The position numbers were made by a program, and so were the translations under genes. A DNA stretch of 43,282 nucleotides from Okeania sp. KiyG1 (GTDB taxonomy: Bacteria > Cyanobacteriota > Cyanobacteriia > Cyanobacteriales > Microcoleaceae), in NCBI RefSeq assembly GCF_014132355.1, contig NZ_BLZO01000125.1, forward strand, positions 1 through 43,282, read 5' to 3'. The notes under the pieces are model-generated. The model was not told the origin of the DNA and made no database searches. It worked only from the letters and a program-made list of their open reading frames with translations. The stretch's first letter is position 1. Each line of letters opens with the position of its first letter. Shown piece after piece: positions 36,246 through 43,282 of the stretch.

Positions 36246-36400
36246 TTACCGAATAATTAATAATTAATAATTAAATAATTCTGGTTTAAAGCTTCCCCTT
36301 GATCGGGGAAAAAAAAGAAATAATATTTCCTTATATTCAATTCCGTAACGGTTAAAACCCGAGGTAATTATCAATTATCCATTATCAATTATCAATTAAT
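36246..36400 (-). repeat. Element R, copy 6 (reverse, degenerate) with heptamers at both ends
   Basis: TTACCGAA, (AATTAATA)n, TTCTGGTTTAAAGC, a CCCCTTGATCGGGG hairpin, a degenerate middle, and GAGGTAATTATCAATTATCC with (ATTATCA)n. It interrupts the nuclease-like gene at GVVT / GHVWKF. Confidence 0.7.
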
Positions 36401-36629
36401 GAAGACAGGTCATGTCTGGAAATTTTTGAAATTGGAAAAGAATGAAGTGTTTATTGATGTGGAGAATTACTATATTAAAGATTCGAGGAAAATTATAAGA
36501 ATTTTGGTGGAAATGATTAGATCGGTTAAGTCTTTGTAATTAGGTATTAAAGTAATAAGTAGGGTAGGCAAATATCAAAAATTTTACTGTGGATATAAAT
36601 TCGTCAACATTTGCCCACCATAAATAAAT

Positions 36630-37298
36630 CTAGCGAAAAACTATCTGATTTTTCTCAGGAGAAACCCTATAAAACCTGACAAAGTATGTACCTTCAGGTA
36701 AGGTAGATTCTTGATAAGCATTATAACCAGGACAAATTCTGGTTCCTATTTTTTGATAATTTCTAGAAGATAAATTAAAAGCCTTATTCGTTACACAAAA
36801 TTCTGGTTTTCTAGAGTTACCTCCCTGAGAATTTTTATAACTTGTTATGTCTTGTCGAGGAAATTTTTTATTGTCAGAACTCTCTAGATATATCCAGTCT
36901 TCTGTGCGGTCATACCGTCCTTGTGGAGCATCAATATCTAATTTTAAAATGGGAAAACTTTTACATTCGTTAGGAGGAACTGAACCCCATCCCCTCAGTT
37001 TTGATGCTTCTACTGTTACACCGTATGGACTACCATAATTGCGAGCTCCTGCTACCGTATAAATTCGTTGTTTTGCCCTAGCTACAAATATTTTCTTTTT
37101 ATACTCGTTGCAGACTTTAACATTGTAAAATATTTCAGTAATAATATTTACTTGTGAATTTGTTTTTTCCTCTATCAAAAAAGTTAAACTTAGAGCTGTT
37201 AAAAACGCAGTAGGATACAACAATAAGTTTTTGAGCCACTTTCTTTTACTGACTATTGGAAATGCTGTGGTTAGATTCAATAATTTTTGTGGATTCAT
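36630..37298 (-). CDS. Exported DUF1036-like protein, copy 2
   Basis: 222 residues. The ATG at 37298 follows AGGAATAAAAATT. An N-terminal hydrophobic segment (NLLLYPTAFLTALSLTFLI) acts as signal or anchor. The core VCNEYKKKIFVARAKQRIY, then LRGWGSVPPNECKSFPI, matches the DUF1036 pattern (VCN...I.VA...GW..v.p.EC). C-terminal motifs RKPEFCVTNKAFNLSSRN and GTYFVRFYRVSPEKNQIVFR are shared with the next gene. Four conserved Cys suggest disulfides in the periplasm. Function of DUF1036 is not established. It is a tandem duplicate of the gene at 37518, with the upstream 115 bp also duplicated. Confidence 0.75.
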   Translation of the reverse strand: MNPQKLLNLTTAFPIVSKRKWLKNLLLYPTAFLTALSLTFLIEEKTNSQVNIITEIFYNVKVCNEYKKKIFVARAKQRIYTVAGARNYGSPYGVTVEASKLRGWGSVPPNECKSFPILKLDIDAPQGRYDRTEDWIYLESSDNKKFPRQDITSYKNSQGGNSRKPEFCVTNKAFNLSSRNYQKIGTRICPGYNAYQESTLPEGTYFVRFYRVSPEKNQIVFR

Positions 37299-37517
37299 AA
37301 TTTTTATTCCTATTAAAAATTTACTTTACGTCAAATTAATAAATTGAATATTGTCAAATAATTTCAATTTCAAGAAACAGTTATCTTTCCCTTTATAAAG
37401 TTATTATCTATTTCTTATTGCTCGTGGTTTACAGCGATCGCTAGGAGCAGGATAGGCAAATATAAAAAATTTTACTGTTCATATAGATTTATCAAAATTT
37501 GCCCACGAGAACTAAAT

Positions 37518-38198
37518 CTAGCGAAAAACTATCTCATTGTTTTTGGAGGTAACATAATAAAATCTGACAAAGTATGCACCTTCAGGTAAGGTAGATTTTT
37601 GATACCCATCATGATAACCAGGACAAATTCTGTTTCCTATTCTTTGAGAGTCTTGATAGTTTCTCGAAGAAAAATTAAAACCCTTATTAGTTACACAAAA
37701 TTCTGGTTTTGTATAGTTACGCCCCTGCTTTTTATAACTGGTTATATTTTGCGGAGGAAACTTTTTATTGTCAGAACTCTCTATATATATCCAGTTTTCC
37801 TGACCCCAACTTTTTAAATTTTTTGGATGAGCAGCATCTAATGCTAGAGTGTAAAAATTTTTACATTGGTTAGGAAGAACCGAAATCCATCCCGTAACTT
37901 TTGATGCTTGTAGTGTTGTACTGTATCGAGTACCAATTCCAGTTCTTCCTCCTCCTATATAAACTCGCCGTCTTGCCCTAGCTACATATATTTTATTTTT
38001 ATATTCGTTGCAGACTTGAATAGGGGCACGTATTTCAACATTTTCAATATCAATGGAGTTGGTTTTTTCCTGTATCAAAAAAGTTGAACTTAAAGCTGTT
38101 AAAAGCGCAGTAGGATACAACAATAAGTTTTTGAACAACTTTCTTTTTCTGACGATTGGAAATGTTGTGGCTAGATTCAATAATTTTCGTGATTTCAT
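37518..38198 (-). CDS. Exported DUF1036-like protein, copy 1
   Basis: 226 residues, paralog of the gene at 36630. The signal/anchor NLLLYPTALLTALSSTFLI and the DUF1036 core VCNEYKNKIYVARARRRVY and VTGWISVLPNQCKNF are conserved. Both proteins end in (N)(E/Q)IVFR. Differences concentrate in residues about 50-60 and 85-130, the presumed variable surface. The gene's leader (AGGAATAAAAATTATG, and TTATTTGACAATATTC farther up) is almost identical to that of copy 2, so the two are probably controlled alike. The order in the cluster suggests one transcription direction, but spacers over 200 bp make a single operon uncertain. Confidence 0.75.
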   Translation of the reverse strand: MKSRKLLNLATTFPIVRKRKLFKNLLLYPTALLTALSSTFLIQEKTNSIDIENVEIRAPIQVCNEYKNKIYVARARRRVYIGGGRTGIGTRYSTTLQASKVTGWISVLPNQCKNFYTLALDAAHPKNLKSWGQENWIYIESSDNKKFPPQNITSYKKQGRNYTKPEFCVTNKGFNFSSRNYQDSQRIGNRICPGYHDGYQKSTLPEGAYFVRFYYVTSKNNEIVFR

Positions 38199-38303
38199 AA
38201 TTTTTATTCCTATTAAAAATTTACTTTACGTCAAATTAATAGATGGAATATTGTCAAATAATTAAATTTTCAAGAAATAGTTATCTTTCCCTTTCTAAAG
38301 TTA

Positions 38304-38888
38304 TTATCTATTTCTTACTGTAAATCTTAAATTTTGGTCTTTCCAACCAGTATCATCTCCTAAATAAATGGTTGCCATATCATACTCACAGGCACATTTC
38401 CAACCAGTATTAATTACTTTTCCTGAACTACCACTTCTTCTTCTATGTTGTAAACACATTTCGTAATTCTCTTTAGGAGTATAAATAGTAAAAGTCAATT
38501 TTTGATCTTTCCAACCAGTATCGTCTCCTAAACCTACTGACTGAATATCATTATAAGATTTGCTACATTTGCTACTTCTAAGTAATCCGCTAGCGGGGCT
38601 AATTCTAGTATGCTCCAAACAAATTTTTGCGCCACCAATTGCTCTAAAAGCTAATTCTTGATCCTTCCAACCAGTATCATCTCCTAATCCAATCCATTGA
38701 CTAAAATCACCTGCTCTTGAACATATCCAATTAGTATCTATCACATTTCCAGATGAACCACTTATTCTTGTATGTCTCAGACATAAACCGGGAGCAGTAT
38801 TTTGACTATTTGTTTTTGAACTAATACCAAGTATCAATAGTGTTGTTGCTACAAAACAATAGCCTATTTTTTTGAAGTTTTTAGGCAT
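38304..38888 (-). CDS. Secreted three-repeat protein (LGDDTGWKDQ repeats)
   Basis: 194 residues. A signal peptide is likely (FKKIGYCFVATTLLILGISS...NSQ). The mature part consists of three repeats of 52-56 residues. Each starts with CLxH(T/R)RxSxxSG, has a second Cys, and closes with LGDDTGWKDQ(E/K/N)LxFxx. The threefold internal symmetry and ~50-residue unit suggest a beta-trefoil or three-bladed lectin-like fold with paired Cys; that is inference. No known family is recognised. A good AGGAT Shine-Dalgarno precedes the ATG. It lies between a lipoprotein and the DUF1036-like pair. Confidence 0.75.
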   Translation of the reverse strand: MPKNFKKIGYCFVATTLLILGISSKTNSQNTAPGLCLRHTRISGSSGNVIDTNWICSRAGDFSQWIGLGDDTGWKDQELAFRAIGGAKICLEHTRISPASGLLRSSKCSKSYNDIQSVGLGDDTGWKDQKLTFTIYTPKENYEMCLQHRRRSGSSGKVINTGWKCACEYDMATIYLGDDTGWKDQNLRFTVRNR

Positions 38889-38979
38889 AATATTTATCCT
38901 AAATCTGGATGACTTAATTAATAGATAGATTCATCAATAATGACAATAATAGATTGAAGATTATCAAATAATTCAAATC

Positions 38980-39396
38980 TTAATAACCAGTTACAGTTAT
39001 TCCGTTTTCTTCGAGGTCTTTTTCTACTTCTTCTTCTACCTCTTCTTCTATTTGTTGTTTTTGTGTCCTATTCAAGGTTCGCTTCATTCTTTTCATTTCT
39101 CGTTCAATCTCGTCGGCAATATGTTTTTCTACCTTCTGCTTGGAAATTTTATTCCCATTATTAATTGCTTCTTGTGTAATATTGAAAGATGCTGCTTGTC
39201 TAATTGACTTTTTCAACTGAGAAACTTGGCTTTGGTCTAGGGTTTTTAACGCTCTTCCCCCTTGTCTTACAGCATCTGATGCTGGTTCAATTACTTCAGG
39301 CCCAATTTTAATAAGCTGTTTTGCTACTCTACATCCCAATAATGAAGGAAAGGTAATTAACAAAACAGCCGTTAATTTTAAATATTGATTTTTCAT
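38980..39396 (-). CDS. Small lipoprotein with a charged coiled-coil C-terminus
   Basis: 138 residues. The signal peptide ends in the lipobox SLLGC (Cys22), so the mature protein should be lipid-anchored. The middle (VIEPASDAVRQGGRALKTL, SQLKKSIRQAAS) is helical, followed by a strongly charged helix (EREMKRMKRTLNRTQKQQIE, then EEEVEEEVEKDLEE). AAAGGAT lies upstream of the ATG at 39396. No known family is recognised. It appears to belong to the same minus-strand group of exported proteins. Confidence 0.7.
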   Translation of the reverse strand: MKNQYLKLTAVLLITFPSLLGCRVAKQLIKIGPEVIEPASDAVRQGGRALKTLDQSQVSQLKKSIRQAASFNITQEAINNGNKISKQKVEKHIADEIEREMKRMKRTLNRTQKQQIEEEVEEEVEKDLEENGITVTGY

Positions 39397-39478
39397 ACTT
39401 ATCCTTTATTAGTAAATAACTTAGTGTTCATAAACAGCTAATGAAATATGTCTTAATACCCGATCAATTTTGAATTTT

Positions 39479-39925
39479 TCATAAGTTTCTTAATACCAAT
39501 TCAATGTTACACCTAGCAGACTGTAATTCATCTAAAGTTAAATCGCTAACATCAATATATTCAACGTTAAGATATAATTCATCAAAATCTAGCTCGTTTA
39601 AACTGTCTAATATATCAGTAAAACTATCTAGAACTGTCGGATCAATTTCATTAATGTCTATGTCATCTCCATCCCAATCAAGATCCTCAAAAACGTCTGC
39701 TATTGCTGGTTCTGCCCATCCAATTATTGGTCCAAAAATTAGAGCTAACCTAACAGCTACCCAAAGGGCTTTCGGTATTTTAAATGATGGATTGTGTTGA
39801 TTTTTTCTAACTGTTGATGTTTTGTTATTTAGTTGAGAAAGTAATTTAATTACCTTCTTAAGTTCTTCTTGTTTTTTGCGTTTTTTTCTATTGAAAAACA
39901 TAGATGTAACTTTTGTGGCTTTCAT
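39479..39925 (-). CDS. Membrane-anchored acidic protein of unknown function
   Basis: 148 residues. A basic N-terminus (FFNRKKRKKQEELKKVIKLL) precedes a hydrophobic segment ALWVAVRLALIFGPIIGWA with a possible signal-peptidase site after AIA. The rest is strikingly acidic (DLDWDGDDIDINEIDPTVLD and repeated LDFDEL-like units). A calcium- or polycation-binding extracytoplasmic tail is conceivable but unsupported. The start is divergent from the NB-ARC gene, 218 bp away. A second possible ATG lies at 39901. Confidence 0.65.
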   Translation of the reverse strand: MKATKVTSMFFNRKKRKKQEELKKVIKLLSQLNNKTSTVRKNQHNPSFKIPKALWVAVRLALIFGPIIGWAEPAIADVFEDLDWDGDDIDINEIDPTVLDSFTDILDSLNELDFDELYLNVEYIDVSDLTLDELQSARCNIELVLRNL

Positions 39926-40061
39926 AGATTAGATATTCTCCAGCGATAAAAATTGTTATAGTTTTACCAAGTAATCTAATACCTAATAATTTACTACAAC
40001 AGATAATCAGACCTACTACTTATAAAACCTCACAAAAAATAATGTATGACTAAACATAATC

Positions 40062-40129
40062 ATCAGAAAATATCAGATTTTTTTCCCGAAATATCAGAAA
40101 ACATCAGATATAATAGGAATAAATTCCTA
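40062..40129 (+). promoter_or_regulatory. Promoter/operator region of the NB-ARC gene
   Basis: Two direct repeats ATCAGAAAA(T/C)ATCAGAT at 40062-40078 and 40093-40109 are 31 bp apart, about three helical turns. The second overlaps TATAAT (40109-40114), a perfect -10 box. A perfect palindrome TAGGAAT-AA-ATTCCTA (40114-40129) follows. No clear -35 is visible, which fits activator or repressor control. Confidence 0.6.
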
Positions 40130-40143
40130 ACTAAATTTGACTA

Positions 40144-41559
40144 ATGACTCTTAATGAAGTTTTAAGGTTTGTTGATGATGTGGTTTTTGACAAAACTGGC
40201 AAACACCTTGATAGTCTGCAAGAAGCTATTTTACGCGCTACTTGGCAAGGGGAAAAATACTCAAAGGTTGCTCAACAATATCACTGCACTAAATTTCATG
40301 TGGGCAATGTCGCTTCCAATTTATGGCAACTTATTTCTCAGGAATTAAAAGAAAAAATTCATAAGTCAAATTTCCGCGCTGCGATGGAAAGATATCAAGT
40401 TTCTAATGTTTCAAGTATATTTAATTTCGGACAAAGTAATTATGTAAAAGGTAATATTAATCTCTGTACAGATAACACTCATTCCCCAGAAACCAAACAA
40501 AAATTACCCACTACACAAACAGCAAACAAAAATAACACCCCACTGCCAAAACTCGACCTCAGAGACGCACCAGATATCAAAAAAACATTCTACGATCGCT
40601 CCACCGAACTCACAACTCTCAAAACCTGGATAGTCAAACATCGCTGTCGTCTTATCGCCGTCTCAGGAATAAGCGGTATCGGTAAAAGCACTATTATTCG
40701 TCACCTCATCCCAGAAATAGAATCTAATTTCGACTACATCATCTGGCGCACCCTCCGCACATCTCCACCCCTAAACGTAACCCTCAAAAATTTAATTGAA
40801 ATTATCTCCAACGTAACAGAAATAAACCTCTCCAATAACACCGATGGTCAACTGTCATTGCTCGTTGAAAAATTACGAGATATGCGTTGTCTAATTATTC
40901 TAGATGACCTACAACAAATACTCAGTAGTGGGCAACTTATTGGTAACTATAAACCAGCATACGAAAACTATGGCAACCTATTTAAAATTATCGGCGAACT
41001 TCCTCACAATAGTTGTTTGATTCTGAATAGTTGGGAGCCACCTTTAGAAGTTTTCAGTTTTACAGATAATGACTCAGCAGTACATTTATTTCAGTTAACT
41101 GGTTTAACGGAAAAGGTGGCGCGTGAGATGCTGAAAAATCAAGGATTATCGGATGAGGAAAAATGGCAAGAATTGATAAACTTCTATCAAAGTAATCCTC
41201 AATGGTTAAAATTAGTAGGGCAGACAATTAAAAATTTATTGGGTGGGAGTGTCGCTCAATATTTGAGTTATCAACCATTATTTTTGTGCAGAGAATTAAC
41301 CAATATTTTCCAGCAACATTTTCAACGTTTGTCTGAATTAGAAAAACAAATTATTTTTCTACTCAGCGAACAACCAAAATCTGTTTCAGTTTCCCAAATA
41401 TTAGAAAAATCCCAATTATCATCACCAGAATTATTTCAAACATTACTATCTCTAGAAAGACGAAGTTTGATAGATAAAATTACAGAGGAAAAAGAGATTT
41501 CATTTGGCGTTAAAGCTATATTTAAGCATTACATAAAAAATTATCGGGTAAGGACATAG
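40144..41559 (+). CDS. NB-ARC STAND ATPase with vMAP-like N-terminal domain, no sensor repeats
   Basis: 471 residues. Residues 1-85 (MTLNEVLRFVDDVVFDKTGK; YSKVAQQYHCTKFHVGN) form the helical, HTH-like N-terminal domain common in cyanobacterial vMAP/NB-ARC proteins. NB-ARC follows: Walker A SGISGIGKST (K181), Walker B RCLIILDD (249-256), and a winged-helix-like end near 400-465. At the usual sensor position where such proteins have (T)SRE, this one reads LILNSWEPP (292-300), so the conserved Arg is missing. The GxP-like motif is NPQWLKLVG. No WD40, TPR or other sensor repeats follow the stop. STAND ATPases act as switches in defence or signalling; the ligand and partner here are unknown. The start has no Shine-Dalgarno. 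Confidence 0.85.
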   Translation: MTLNEVLRFVDDVVFDKTGKHLDSLQEAILRATWQGEKYSKVAQQYHCTKFHVGNVASNLWQLISQELKEKIHKSNFRAAMERYQVSNVSSIFNFGQSNYVKGNINLCTDNTHSPETKQKLPTTQTANKNNTPLPKLDLRDAPDIKKTFYDRSTELTTLKTWIVKHRCRLIAVSGISGIGKSTIIRHLIPEIESNFDYIIWRTLRTSPPLNVTLKNLIEIISNVTEINLSNNTDGQLSLLVEKLRDMRCLIILDDLQQILSSGQLIGNYKPAYENYGNLFKIIGELPHNSCLILNSWEPPLEVFSFTDNDSAVHLFQLTGLTEKVAREMLKNQGLSDEEKWQELINFYQSNPQWLKLVGQTIKNLLGGSVAQYLSYQPLFLCRELTNIFQQHFQRLSELEKQIIFLLSEQPKSVSVSQILEKSQLSSPELFQTLLSLERRSLIDKITEEKEISFGVKAIFKHYIKNYRVRT

Positions 41560-42273
41560 GTAAGAAGGAAGAAGGAAGAGGGAAGAGGGAAGAAGTAGGG
41601 GCGGATGGCCATTTGCTAACGTAGAGCTGCTGCTTTATATGTTGCGGAGCAAAACGCCCCTACACGATTTTTGTTGTGACGATGTGGTTCATCAATTTGA
41701 AAAGTAATTATTTTGCTCAAGGACAAAAACAGTGGGAGCATCTTGCTCCCTTCCCTTATATCATGTCCGGATAATTAGTTATAAAAAAAAACTTTCTCCT
41801 TCAACTCCAGTTCTTCTTCTTTCTTCCCTCTTTCCTCCTGACTCCTGACTTCCCCTCCCAGGAGGGGTTAGGGGGTGGGTTGACTCCTGACTCCTCCGTA
41901 GTTATTTATTTATCACTGTTCAACCGGACATCATATTACTCGTATTTTGCTCCCATGAAGCGTCGCTGTTCATCCCCATCTACCATTACGCGAGCAGGAC
42001 TATCCAAGAAGTTATATCATGTCCGGATAATTAGTGATGAAAAAAACTTTCTCCTGCTCTTCCCTCTTTTTCCATCCTGACTCCTAATATCATGTCCGGA
42101 TAATTAGTTATAAAAAAACTTTCTTCTTCTTCTCCTATTCTTCCTCTTCCTTTGGACAGAAAAATCAAGGAACAATTCTTACTCCTAACTCCTCGCTCAT
42201 TCCCATTTCTCCTGTCTCCTGACTCCTGACTCCTGACTCCTACTCTCACCCATAAGACTTCCATAAGCAAACC
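41560..42273. repeat. Gene-free stretch with three TATCATGTCCGGATAATTAG repeats and heptamers
   Basis: Copies of TATCATGTCCGGATAATTAG followed by T(G/T)AT(A/G)AAAAAA(A)CTTTCT at 41759-41795, 42015-42052 and 42089-42125; the tail appears inverted at 43190-43214. AGAAGGA, TGACTCC and CTTCTTC heptamers fill most of the rest. At 41934-42008 (minus strand) a fragment begins FLDSPARVMVDGDEQRRFMG and ends at a stop; it may be the end of a lost gene. Hairpin GGGAGCATCTTGCTCCC is at 41734-41750. Confidence 0.7.
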
Positions 42274-43023
42274 CTAAATATAATTTCCGATCCAAGAGAC
42301 GGCACTTTCTACATCAGTTACCTGTTTTCCATCAGGAAGAGGAGGTCGTTGGATCATTACCACTGGAATACCTAATTCCCGCGCCGCAATAATTTTTGGA
42401 TATGTAGCATCGCCACCACTATTTTTACTAACGATCGCCTCTATATTGTATTTTTGTAAAAGCGACCGCTCTTCTAATAAGGAAAAAGGTCCACGTTTAG
42501 TCAATAGTTTTCCTGGGGGTATTAAGCTATTCAGTTGAGGTTGGTCTATGGTCCGCATTAAAAACCAGAGGTTGTGGAGATGAGCATAACTTGCTAACTC
42601 TTGACGACCGATGCTCAGAAATACTCGTTGAGCGAATTTTGGTAAAATTTCGATAACAGTTTCGTTATTTGCTACTTCCACCCAGCGGTCGCCTTCTGTT
42701 TTTTCCCATGCAGGGGAGATGAGCATCAAATGAGGAATATTCAATTCTGAAGTAGCGATCGCTGCATTCCAAGAAATTTGAACGGCAAAAGGATGAGTTG
42801 CATCAATTAGCAAATTTATTTGTTGCGATCGTAGATATTCTGTTAACCCTGGTACACCACCAAAATTCCCTATTCTTGTATGGGTAGATTTTATCGAAGG
42901 TTGACGAGTGCGACCAGCTAGGGAATTGATTACCTCTAACCCTGGTATTTTAGTAGCTAAAGCTGCCAGTTTCCATCCATTTCCAGTGCCTCCCAAAATC
43001 AGCACTCGTTTTTGTTTTGTCAT
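42274..43023 (-). CDS. cobK: Precorrin-6A reductase
   Basis: 249 residues. The N-terminal Rossmann motif RVLILGGTGNGWKLAALA, then AGRTRQPSIKSTHTRIGNFG, IDATHPFAVQISWNAA, VFLSIGRQELASY and a C-terminal SKNSGGDATYPKIIAARELG with PVVMIQRPPLP are characteristic of CobK/CbiJ. It reduces precorrin-6A to dihydro-precorrin-6x (NADPH-dependent) in cobalamin ring synthesis, in the cytoplasm. No other cobalamin gene is in the window; the set is scattered in many cyanobacteria. The minus-strand start at 43023 follows TTGATATAAA. Confidence 0.93.
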   Translation of the reverse strand: MTKQKRVLILGGTGNGWKLAALATKIPGLEVINSLAGRTRQPSIKSTHTRIGNFGGVPGLTEYLRSQQINLLIDATHPFAVQISWNAAIATSELNIPHLMLISPAWEKTEGDRWVEVANNETVIEILPKFAQRVFLSIGRQELASYAHLHNLWFLMRTIDQPQLNSLIPPGKLLTKRGPFSLLEERSLLQKYNIEAIVSKNSGGDATYPKIIAARELGIPVVMIQRPPLPDGKQVTDVESAVSWIGNYI

Positions 43024-43214
43024 TTTATATCAAATTGATAAGTTTTTGCTACAAATAGCTAGGATATTTCTTAGGAGTCAACCCACCCCTAACCCCGACC
43101 GTGGAGGGGAAGTCAGGTAGGGGAACCGTCGGATTGGCGACGTACAGGAGTCAGGAGGAAATAAAGAAGAACAAAGAGGAGGAGAAGGAGAAAGTTTTTT
43201 TATCACTAATTATC

Positions 43215-43282
43215 AGGACTTACGCAAAGGAAGTACATATAGTAGATAATAACTATAGCACTATGGTACATATAGTGTTTTG
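43215..43282. repeat. 89-bp MITE-like element D, copy 4 (cut by the window end)
   Basis: Begins AGGACTTACGCAAAGG and contains ATAACTATAGCACTATGGTA. It has inserted next to an inverted copy of the TATCATGTCCGG-repeat tail (43190-43214). Confidence 0.75.

Larger units (their letters stand above)
35647..36539 (+). pseudogene. PD-(D/E)XK-type nuclease-like protein split by two repeat insertions
   Basis: The start ATG at 35647 follows AGGAATAGG. The N-terminal part (MSYSDFDLKKVKAEFN, then NVPIALAIATEKASSELIII) continues to GFCDFIISQSPEQLYLDTPV and VLVEAKNE, an Asp...Glu-x-Lys active-site layout. It runs into element R copy 4 after YNKQDV. Beyond the element come PFIY-GVVT (with a TTTA duplication), then copy 6 of R, then GHVWKFLKLEKNEVFIDVEN and YYIKDSRKIIRILVEM to a stop at 36537. 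The remaining parts together give a protein of roughly 210 residues, as known for this cyanobacterial family. The family is of unknown function. Confidence 0.85.

Noticed and set aside
40144-41559. A direct link between this ATPase and the WD40 array at 1-1637
   Set aside because: They are about 38 kb apart and each appears as a separate gene; NB-ARC plus WD40 fusions exist elsewhere, but nothing here connects them.

Overview
The window looks like chromosomal DNA of a low-GC, repeat-rich filamentous cyanobacterium. The HIP1 octamer GCGATCGC recurs throughout, and the protein families are cyanobacterial: a BT1-type transporter, an apocarotenoid oxygenase, an HD metalloprotein of the Npun_R2479 type, IS1341-type TnpB, NB-ARC ATPases, WD40 arrays and an Rpn-like nuclease. 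Heptanucleotide tandem arrays (STRR) occur in many different sequences. An Oscillatoriales-like organism (Okeania, Trichodesmium or Moorena relatives) is plausible, but the genus cannot be fixed from this sequence. Coding density is low, and several genes are broken.

Layout. 0-7 kb: a WD40 array with three frameshifts, a YbjN-like protein, a sigma-like protein, a broken Pro-rich secreted or membrane protein, and a decayed tnpB element. 7-16.7 kb: a sensor histidine kinase with repeat-derived sequence in its catalytic half, a WG-repeat protein, a BT1-family transporter whose C-terminus was rewritten by a repeat insertion, and a carotenoid oxygenase with a duplicated leader and a duplicated tail. 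16.9-20.5 kb: three paralogous multidomain proteins with shared N-terminal modules and swapped C-terminal modules. 20.5-27.2 kb: small conserved proteins, a methyltransferase, a DppC-like permease, an AI-2E-type permease and an HD metalloprotein, separated by GC-rich palindromic repeats. 27.3-33.5 kb: an RND efflux pair; its periplasmic adaptor has an unusually long coiled coil, about 0.7 kb of heptamer array separates the two genes, and the pump gene has two homopolymer frameshifts. 33.6-36.5 kb: a 225-bp MITE and two nuclease-like pseudogenes disrupted by repeats. 36.6-41.6 kb: five exported or membrane proteins on the minus strand, divergent from an NB-ARC ATPase with a symmetric promoter/operator region. 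42.3-43.0 kb: precorrin-6A reductase.

Two themes stand out. First, the 16.9-20.5 kb cluster resembles a modular conflict or signalling system: an Asn/Gly-rich, possibly amyloid-forming N-module, a TRADD-N-like domain, and C-terminal pentapeptide/helical or two-TM modules that have been exchanged between near-identical copies. Second, a roughly 130-bp palindromic element (called R here) is seen in six places. One copy lies in an open reading frame between direct repeats of its target, another can be compared with an empty site in a duplicated copy of the same locus, and its copies end in heptamer arrays of different sequence. These suggest that short repeats are actively reshaping gene ends in this genome.

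Functions are assigned from motif recognition only. Domain names such as TRADD-N-like, DUF1036, DUF6232 and vMAP are recognitions from memory, not search results.
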